From an uncultured Bacteroidales bacterium (GTDB lineage Bacteria > Bacteroidota > Bacteroidia > Bacteroidales > UBA4417): a stretch of 64,000 nucleotides of DNA. The notes under the pieces were generated by a model that had not been told where the DNA came from, did no database searches, and was given only the letters and a program-made list of their open reading frames with translations. Shown one piece after another: positions 56,452-64,000 of the stretch. The stretch covers positions 1-64,000 of the forward strand of contig CAIRMR010000148.1 of the NCBI GenBank assembly GCA_903879715.1, in the 5' to 3' direction. Each line of letters begins with the position of its first letter. The stretch's first letter is position 1. The position numbers and the translations under genes were made by a program.

Positions 56452-59400
56452 TTATCGGGTTAAATAATTGATTTCAAGTGCCAGGTAGTTGTATTTAGAA
56501 ACATTTTCGTAGTAGTCGCGGGTTATGGACAACGCGTTTTCAATACTCATAACAAACTGAAAAAAGTCAATTTCGCCTACTGTATAGGTGCGTTCGGTAG
56601 TGCGGATTATTTCCTCACTCAGCTGTTTTCCTGAAGTAGTATAATAATCAATGGATTCCTGGTATTTACTTAATTCATTCATCAATGAGGCTTGTTTTGC
56701 TTTAAGGATCGATAATTCGCTTGCCTTCATGTTTTCGTTTATCTCCACAGCAATTTTGCCTGCCTTAATTTTTGCATTCTGTTCGCTGAAAAACAGAGGG
56801 ATGCCGAGGCCAAACTGAAATCCCTGGTAGTTTTTAGAGCCCGCATAGGAATTTGTTCCATTGAAATAGCCAAGCGAAATGTCGGGATACAAACGGTTGC
56901 GCTCAACCTTAAGCATTGCATTCTGATAATCGGTTTGCATTCGCAGCAGCTGCATTCCTGCAGTGGAATCTGGAATAACTTTCCTGATTTTTACCAGGTC
57001 AAGGTTTTGCAAAGCAACATCAATTGCACTGTCGGATTGAATAAGTGCCCGTAATTTTTGATTTTCGTTGGCAAGGCTATATTTCAATTCATTCAGTAAT
57101 ACATTTATCTGCTGCTGTTTAGCTGTTGAATTAAGCATATCCAGCCGGCTGATATCGCCTTTCTGGTAGCGTTTATCGGCAATTTTGATAAATCCAATGT
57201 ACATACTGTCAATTTTCTGATAAATCCTTTGTTTATTCATCAGGTAAATGATTTCGTACCATGCCTGTGAAACTTCCTTTGTGAGCAACTGCTTACGCTT
57301 GTAAAACTCTGTTTCAGCAATTGAAACGCTGATAGTGTTTGCTTTTTTCTGGGCCGCGTATAAAGTTGGAAAGTTGAAATTCTGCTCCACACCAAAAACA
57401 TTGAGCGGATAGCCATTTTCGGCAATATTGTTCTCGTCTTTTCCATAATAGACAAGTGTTTTGTCTATCGAAAATGCAGATCGTTTAAGCGCGTTACTTT
57501 CGTCTATTTTCAGCGCATACGCATTGATTTCCTTATTGTTTTGTAAAGCCATCTGAATAGCGTCTTCAAGGCTGATCGGTTTTGTTTGTCCATACGATAC
57601 AGCTGAAAAAGTCAATAAAATCAAGCCAATAACAAGTGGTTTTATTTTGCGGATGAATTTTAAAGGCCAAAGCTGTATGCCTGTTACATTATTAAATATC
57701 TCGAACATTAAGGGCAAAGCTATCATGGTGAGTAAGGTTGAAGTAATCAATCCGCCAATTACAACGGTAGCCAACGGCCGCTGTACTTCGGCTCCCGATC
57801 CGCTGGAAATAGCCATTGGCAAAAAGCCCAGGGCGGCTGCGGCAGCAGTTAAAAGCACAGGTCGTAAGCGATCTCGGGTACCTTTCAGAATAAGTTCACG
57901 CATGTCCTTCATTCCGCCATGTTGTAATTCTTTTAAATGTTCGATCAGAACAATGCCGTTTAATACAGCAATTCCGAAGAGCGCAATAAAACCGATGCCT
58001 GCCGAAACGCTGAATGGCATTCCCCGCATCCACAGAAATAAAACACCTCCGACAGTTGCCAGGGGAACGGCGGTAAAAATCATAACGGCATCTTTAAATG
58101 ATTTAAAGGCAAAATGAAGAAAGATAAATATCAGCAACAAGGCAATCGGAACAGCAAACATAAGCCGGTTGGTCGCGTTTTTCAGGTTTTCGAACTGACC
58201 GCCGTACGAAATATAATTGCCTGGTTCCAGGGTGATATTTTTATCAATCTTACTCTGAATATCCTGAACCACCGATTGTAAATCGCGGTTACGCACATTC
58301 ACGCTTACTACAACCCGGCGATGCGTATTGTCGCGGGATATTTTGGCTGGCCCTTCGCTGTAAGTGATTTCGGCTAATTCATTCAATGGGATTTGTTCTC
58401 CGTTAGCTAATGGAACCTGCAGGTTACGGATATTTTCGATATCCTTTCGATCCTGTTTTTGCAGGCGGATCACCATATCAAAACGCTTTTCGCCTTCAAA
58501 AACTATTCCTGCGGTTTCGCCGCCGAAAGCCATGGCAAGGTAGCGGTTGAGTGTTTTGGAATCCAGGCCGTAATAGGCAATCTTGCTCCGGTTGTATTTA
58601 ACACTCATCTGCGGCAGGCCGGCAGTTTTTTCAAGTATAACATCAGCAGCACCTGGAACATCTTCAATAAGACTTTTAATTTCAATGGCTTTTTTATTCA
58701 GATAATCCAGGTTTTCGCCAAATATTTTAACGGCAATGTCTGCCCTAACCCCTGTGATCAGTTCATTGAATCTCATTTCAATAGGTTGGGTAAACTCATA
58801 CTCTATACCCGGAATTACAGATAAAGCCTCCTTGAATTTATCAGCAAGTTCTTCTTTACTTTCAGCCGAAACCCATTCCTTCCGTGGCTTGAGCTTTATT
58901 ATCATATCAATTTCTTCCATCGACATGGGATCAGTAGGAACTTCGGCAGCACCAATGCGGCAAACGATCTGATCTACTTCAGGAAAAGCTTTGATAAGGA
59001 TGTTTTCCATTCGTGTAGTCATTTCTACGGTTTTAGAAAGGGATGTTCCCGTTTTCAGCACAGGTTGAATCACAAAATCACCTTCATCAAGCGTAGGCAC
59101 AAATTCACCACCCATTTTTGAAAACACAAAACCTGTTAAAACCAATGACATCAGTGCCGCTCCTAAAACAATCCGCTTGTGATTGCACGACCATCGCATG
59201 GCAGGAGTATAGGAACGGTAAGCCAGGTTCATGATCCATCGGGATGGATTAAATTTGTGTTCCTTTTCCGGTTTCAGAAAGAGGGAAGCGGCAACCGGCA
59301 GCCATGACAATCCCAGGATCATTGCCCCGATAATAGCAAAGCTGAATGATAACGCCATAGGCCGGAACATTTTCCCTTCGACACCGCTGAGCGACAGGAT

Positions 59401-60798
59401 AGGGATGAAAACGATCAGGATAATAACTTGTCCGAAAATGGCCGAACTCATCATCCGCGAAGCTCCTTTAAATGTAATCTTATCAATCAACACCTGGCGT
59501 TCATCACCTTTCAACCTATCAAATGCTGCTTTCCCGGATGTTATCCGGATGGCAATAAATTCGACAATAATTACGGCACCATCAATAATAATCCCAAAGT
59601 CGAGGGCCCCCAGGCTCATAAGATTGGCATCGATCCCGAAAACATACATCATCGAAATGGTAAAAAGCAATGCCAGCGGAATCATGGAAGCAATTACGAG
59701 AGCCGAACGAACGTTTCCTAATAGAAGAATGACGATCAGTATAACAATCAGGCAGCCTAATACAATGTTTTCGACTACGGTGAATGAAGTCCTTGAGATC
59801 AGCTCGCTACGCTCCAGAATGGGATTGATAAACACGCCTTCGGGCAGGTTTTTCTGAACTTCGGCTACCCGCTTTTTAACTTCGTTGATTACCAGTTTCG
59901 AATTGGCATTTTTCAGCATCATCACCTGTCCGAGGACTTTTTCACCCTGTCCGTTTGCAGTAATTGCGCCAAACCTGTTCGCGTAGCCGAAATGAACTAC
60001 AGATAAATCTTTCACCAGGACCGGGATTCCACCGGTATTTTTAACGACTATATTTCCAATATCTTCAAGCGATTTCACCTGGCCATCGCCACGAATAAAA
60101 TAACTCTGGTTGGTTTTTTCGATATACGCACCGCCGGAAATGCTGTTGTTGGCCTCAAGTGCATCGAACACTTCCATTAAAGTTACATTCATGCTGCGCA
60201 TACGGGCCGGATCGATGGCTACTTCGTACTGTTTCAGATAACCACCCCAGCTGTTCACCTCAACCACACCGTTAATGCCCGACAATTGACGTTTTACAAT
60301 CCAATCCTGGATAGTGCGCAGTTCAATGGCCGAATACGTACCTTCAAAACCCGGTTTTACATCGAGAATATACTGATAAATTTCACCTAAGCCAGTTGTA
60401 ATCGGCCCCATTGCAGGAGTCCCGAAACCATCGGGGATATTGGCGGAAGCAGCTTTAATCTTTTCTGCTATCAATTGCCGTGGCAAATACGTTCCGATCT
60501 GGTCGTTAAAGACAATAGTTACTACAGATAATCCAAATTTTGAAATAGACCGGATTTCGACTACGCCCGGCAGGTTTGCCATTTCAAGTTCAACCGGAGC
60601 TGTTATAAACTGTTCAATTTCCTGGGTTGACAGGTTACCTGAAGTTGTAATTACCTGCACCTGGTTGTTGGTAATATCGGGCACGGCTCCTACCGGTATC
60701 CTGATAATTGCATAAATCCCAAATGCTGCGATTGTAAATGTGAAAAGGATTACAATCAATTTATTCCTGATACTGAAATCAATAATTTTTTCTAACAT
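56452..60798 (-). CDS. HME-type RND efflux pump fused to a TolC-like outer-membrane factor
   Basis: A 1448-aa fusion. Residues 1 to about 1045 are a CusA/CzcA-type pump with 12 membrane helices, RIPVGAVPDITNNQVQV at the N-terminus and the charged helix DFGIIIDGAVIIVEF used for proton relay. Residues about 1053-1070 form a further hydrophobic segment ending SYGQ (Q1071), which looks like a signal peptide. The rest (1072-1448) is a TolC/OEP-type coiled-coil domain (ISLEDAIQMALQNNKEINAY ... YTVGEIDFFQFVMSIENALS). Substrates are probably Cu, Ag, Zn, Co or Cd ions by family. First gene of a two-gene operon with the adaptor. Such fusions occur in Bacteroidota. Confidence 0.94.
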   Translation of the reverse strand: MLEKIIDFSIRNKLIVILFTFTIAAFGIYAIIRIPVGAVPDITNNQVQVITTSGNLSTQEIEQFITAPVELEMANLPGVVEIRSISKFGLSVVTIVFNDQIGTYLPRQLIAEKIKAASANIPDGFGTPAMGPITTGLGEIYQYILDVKPGFEGTYSAIELRTIQDWIVKRQLSGINGVVEVNSWGGYLKQYEVAIDPARMRSMNVTLMEVFDALEANNSISGGAYIEKTNQSYFIRGDGQVKSLEDIGNIVVKNTGGIPVLVKDLSVVHFGYANRFGAITANGQGEKVLGQVMMLKNANSKLVINEVKKRVAEVQKNLPEGVFINPILERSELISRTSFTVVENIVLGCLIVILIVILLLGNVRSALVIASMIPLALLFTISMMYVFGIDANLMSLGALDFGIIIDGAVIIVEFIAIRITSGKAAFDRLKGDERQVLIDKITFKGASRMMSSAIFGQVIILIVFIPILSLSGVEGKMFRPMALSFSFAIIGAMILGLSWLPVAASLFLKPEKEHKFNPSRWIMNLAYRSYTPAMRWSCNHKRIVLGAALMSLVLTGFVFSKMGGEFVPTLDEGDFVIQPVLKTGTSLSKTVEMTTRMENILIKAFPEVDQIVCRIGAAEVPTDPMSMEEIDMIIKLKPRKEWVSAESKEELADKFKEALSVIPGIEYEFTQPIEMRFNELITGVRADIAVKIFGENLDYLNKKAIEIKSLIEDVPGAADVILEKTAGLPQMSVKYNRSKIAYYGLDSKTLNRYLAMAFGGETAGIVFEGEKRFDMVIRLQKQDRKDIENIRNLQVPLANGEQIPLNELAEITYSEGPAKISRDNTHRRVVVSVNVRNRDLQSVVQDIQSKIDKNITLEPGNYISYGGQFENLKNATNRLMFAVPIALLLIFIFLHFAFKSFKDAVMIFTAVPLATVGGVLFLWMRGMPFSVSAGIGFIALFGIAVLNGIVLIEHLKELQHGGMKDMRELILKGTRDRLRPVLLTAAAAALGFLPMAISSGSGAEVQRPLATVVIGGLITSTLLTMIALPLMFEIFNNVTGIQLWPLKFIRKIKPLVIGLILLTFSAVSYGQTKPISLEDAIQMALQNNKEINAYALKIDESNALKRSAFSIDKTLVYYGKDENNIAENGYPLNVFGVEQNFNFPTLYAAQKKANTISVSIAETEFYKRKQLLTKEVSQAWYEIIYLMNKQRIYQKIDSMYIGFIKIADKRYQKGDISRLDMLNSTAKQQQINVLLNELKYSLANENQKLRALIQSDSAIDVALQNLDLVKIRKVIPDSTAGMQLLRMQTDYQNAMLKVERNRLYPDISLGYFNGTNSYAGSKNYQGFQFGLGIPLFFSEQNAKIKAGKIAVEINENMKASELSILKAKQASLMNELSKYQESIDYYTTSGKQLSEEIIRTTERTYTVGEIDFFQFVMSIENALSITRDYYENVSKYNYLALEINYLTR

Positions 60799-60874
60799 AA
60801 GTGAATTTAAACGATTGTTTTTACTGGTTTGTTTATAGTAAATACAAAAATTCGAATATTATTTCGTGAGTAAA

Positions 60875-60882
60875 CAAAGTTA
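60875..60882 (-). promoter_or_regulatory. -7 promoter box candidate for the efflux operon
   Basis: CAAAGTTA on the plus strand reads TAACTTTG on the minus strand, fitting TAnnTTTG, 76 bp before the pump ATG. The nearest TTTTG upstream is 25 bp away, rather far. Confidence 0.4.
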
Positions 60883-60975
60883 ATGTAAATAGATGTATTA
60901 CGGTTGTCAAAACAGGAACTGATTTTGAGAATAAATATCTGCGCTGTTGACAGTTATTTATAAGTCAAAAATGAC

Positions 60976-60983
60976 TACTTTTG
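60976..60983 (+). promoter_or_regulatory. -7 promoter box candidate for the second ABC-F gene
   Basis: TACTTTTG fits TAnnTTTG, 50 bp before the ATG at 61034. Confidence 0.45.
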
Positions 60984-61033
60984 CATCCCTTTAAGGGGGC
61001 ATGGTTTTACACACATAATAAACACAAAATTAA

Positions 61034-62644
<1,611 letters not shown>

Positions 62645-62666
62645 TAGTAAACAGCGGATTTTTTAG

Positions 62667-62752
62667 CTACTTTGCGTCCTTTGCTCTTCAATGCGTCCTT
62701 GCGTTAAAAAAAATTAACCGCAAGGACGCAAAGTTTTTATTAAGAGCGCAAA
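62667..62752. repeat. Nested inverted repeat between convergent genes
   Basis: Inner arms GCGTCCTTGCG (62693-62703) and CGCAAGGACGC (62719-62729); outer parts TTTGCTCTT and AAGAGCGCAAAG also pair with a gap. It may work as a two-way terminator or be a dispersed palindromic element. Confidence 0.65.
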
Positions 62753-62760
62753 GAAAAAAA

Positions 62761-63156
62761 TTATGAATTAAATATCTCATTTTCCTTACCAGCTGAAAAA
62801 ATAAAGTCAATAGGGTTATCCAGATCATATAAAATTCTGTATGCGTCTGTTTCTTTAATGGAAAAGGGTTCGATCATTTTTATTATTTCAGCGTACCCTT
62901 CCAGGGTGAGGTCACAGAAAAAGTGCTGGTAATCTTCAGTTGTGATTCCTTCATCCGTTTCTGAAACCCGTAAAATAAGCTCACAATTTATTGGTTCAAT
63001 AAATTCGTAATCTGAGAGATTGATGAATTGTTGAGAATTCTTTGTCAGATCAATCAGAATCTGAAGAAACAGGGCGGCCTGTGCTTTGTCAAAGTCGTTG
63101 AGGCGAACTGCGTGTTCGTCATATTCATTTATGTTTTCGAGGAATTTTAGTTTCAT
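62761..63156 (-). CDS. Hypothetical protein, 131 aa
   Basis: A small acidic cytosolic protein with no signal peptide or membrane segment. I do not recognise it. Features: N-terminal MKLKFLENINEYDEHAVRLN, a helix-rich first half (AQAALFLQILIDLTKNSQQF) and a second half of strand-helix type ending in NPIDFIFSAGKE. It follows the GNAT gene by 15 bp on the same strand and is likely co-transcribed. Confidence 0.65.
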   Translation of the reverse strand: MKLKFLENINEYDEHAVRLNDFDKAQAALFLQILIDLTKNSQQFINLSDYEFIEPINCELILRVSETDEGITTEDYQHFFCDLTLEGYAEIIKMIEPFSIKETDAYRILYDLDNPIDFIFSAGKENEIFNS

Positions 63157-63171
63157 TAGATACGTTATTAG

Positions 63172-63693
63172 TTATTCGTTATATGTTAAAGGCATTGTTT
63201 TAGTAAGCGCCAGTTTGTAGAAGGCTGCTTCTAACCCATCAAACTTGCCGGTTTCATAAAGCTGAAACCCAAATTTACTCAGAACCCTTATGGATGCCGG
63301 GTTTTCAGGATCAACAATGCCGATAACCTCATTGATTTGTTTCTTTTTTGCAAGGCTAATCATACATTCTACCATTTCTGAAGCATATCCTTTTCCCCAA
63401 TATTCAGGAAGCAGCATGTAGCCTACTTCGAATTGATCATCAGTAATTTGAACCAACTTAACTATGCCTATAAAATCATCCTTATCTTTCTTTCTCACTA
63501 TAAAAAAACCGGTGTCCTCACTTGCCAGATTGGTATCAATGACTTTTTGAAACCTAAGTTTTGCTTTTTCCCGGGTAAGCGCTGTGCCGGTGACAAATTT
63601 CATGACATCCTCATTCATTGTCAATTCGGCATACAATGCGAAATCATTGTTTGTCAGCTTATTAAATATCAATTGGTCGGAGGCGATGTACAT
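63172..63693 (-). CDS. GNAT family N-acetyltransferase, RimJ/RimL-like
   Basis: From the ATG at 63693 the product is 173 aa and begins in the usual way (MYIASDQLIFNKLTNNDF). An upstream ATG at 63786 would add 31 residues of no family likeness. Motifs: GYMLLPEYWGKGYASEMVE, an acetyl-CoA binding loop in which the usual Q/RxxGxG/A appears as YWGKGYA, and VDPENPASIRVLSKFGFQLYE. It acetylates a protein terminus or small molecule; substrate unknown. It precedes the 131-aa gene. Confidence 0.88.
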   Translation of the reverse strand: MYIASDQLIFNKLTNNDFALYAELTMNEDVMKFVTGTALTREKAKLRFQKVIDTNLASEDTGFFIVRKKDKDDFIGIVKLVQITDDQFEVGYMLLPEYWGKGYASEMVECMISLAKKKQINEVIGIVDPENPASIRVLSKFGFQLYETGKFDGLEAAFYKLALTKTMPLTYNE

Positions 63694-63833
63694 AAAGTTT
63701 TCTGTTTCGTTTATCTTACTTTTTTTAGGTATTGTTCCGTTTGAACCACTAAGGTAAACTAGTTGAACATCTGGATTGCATTTCAAATCACATTTTTAAA
63801 TAAAACCGACTGGCATCATATTCAGCAAATTGA

Positions 63834-64000
63834 TCATAAAAAAGTGACCTTTACCTGTATATCCGTATTTCTTCCTTTATCATCGCTGCATGAAATCTTA
63901 ATTAATCCCGGATCCGGAGTAAAAAAGAGTTTCTGACCATGCAAGGCTTCTTTAAAAAACTTGTCATTGATGTACCAGTAGACTTTATTCACATCGGAAG
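63834..64000 (-). CDS. pbpC: Penicillin-binding protein 1C, C-terminal end (partial)
   Basis: An open frame runs from the right edge to a TGA at 63834-63836 (55 codons). The translated end (VYWYINDKFFKEALHGQKLF, then FTPDPGLIKISCSDDKGRNT) matches the C-terminal BiPBP_C domain of PBP1C, in which a Trp/Tyr-rich strand is followed by a PxPGxHxxxxxDxxG hairpin. PBP1C is a bifunctional peptidoglycan synthase. The rest lies outside the window, so domain content cannot be checked. The 140-bp gap to the GNAT start is open. Confidence 0.7.
   Translation of the reverse strand, partial: SDVNKVYWYINDKFFKEALHGQKLFFTPDPGLIKISCSDDKGRNTDIQVKVTFL

Noticed and set aside
59231-59857. 208-codon open frame antisense to the pump gene
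   Set aside because: Shadow of a highly conserved coding region; the composition (Ile/Arg-rich) fits no protein family.

Overview
The window is a piece of a Bacteroidota chromosome, most likely from an anaerobic or facultative member of the Bacteroidales/Marinilabiliales type (inference). The evidence is: three secreted proteins with Por-type (type IX secretion) C-terminal tails; promoter-like TAnnTTTG boxes in front of many genes; few classical Shine-Dalgarno sites; an HME-type RND pump fused to a TolC-like factor; a fused trehalose-phosphate synthase/phosphatase; a DPP IV; and two GH29 fucosidases. A tungsten/molybdenum aldehyde:ferredoxin oxidoreductase and an Fe-S type L-serine dehydratase point to anoxic metabolism. 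There are no rRNA or tRNA genes, no CRISPR array and no prophage. The only gene-scale mobile element is the 3' end of a group II intron at the left edge.

Layout. 1-135: domains V and VI of a group II intron. 0.2-12.4 kb: aroC, an AsmA-like protein, a thrombospondin-type-3 repeat protein, an unknown exported protein, an aldehyde:ferredoxin oxidoreductase, an Nramp metal transporter, an outer-membrane protein and a lipid A-type acyltransferase. 12.4-22.3 kb: a long-chain acyl-CoA synthetase, an ABC-F protein, a CapA-type phosphoesterase, an Asp-box (BNR) secreted protein, a possible 61-aa gene and the trehalose enzyme. 22.7-27.7 kb: a two-gene serine dehydratase/ornithine-cyclodeaminase-like operon and a DPP IV. 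28.0-32.3 kb: four co-directional genes (FAD oxidoreductase, short-chain dehydrogenase, NTF2-like protein, alpha/beta hydrolase) that look like a small lipid or isoprenoid pathway. 32.7-39.6 kb: SOUL protein, DedA, a small alarmone synthetase, an atypical pyruvate kinase, TerC, an outer-membrane protein and a fasciclin protein.

40.0-46.7 kb: a carbohydrate block with a serine hydrolase, a GH5 glycanase with a sorting tail, and two GH29 fucosidases, without SusCD genes. 46.9-49.1 kb: a B12-binding MerR regulator of the CarH/LitR type, an ECF sigma factor and a peroxiredoxin, which together look like a light/oxidative-stress module. 49.2-64 kb: an EamA permease, gcvP, a subtilase, the RND efflux operon, an ABC-F protein with a degenerate second ATPase site, a hypothetical protein, a GNAT acetyltransferase, and the last codons of a penicillin-binding protein 1C running off the right edge.

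Intergenic DNA is rich in short palindromic and tandem repeats of several families, some present twice or more in the window. Rho-independent hairpins are clear after the AsmA gene, the aldehyde oxidoreductase gene, the fasciclin gene, the ECF sigma gene and gcvP.

The points most worth following are the intron end, the B12/ECF pair with its 19-bp palindrome, the four-gene oxidoreductase cluster, the alarmone synthetase/pyruvate kinase neighbourhood, the pump-TolC fusion with an internal signal-peptide-like segment, and the half-dead ABC-F protein. None of these is proven to be a new system from sequence alone.
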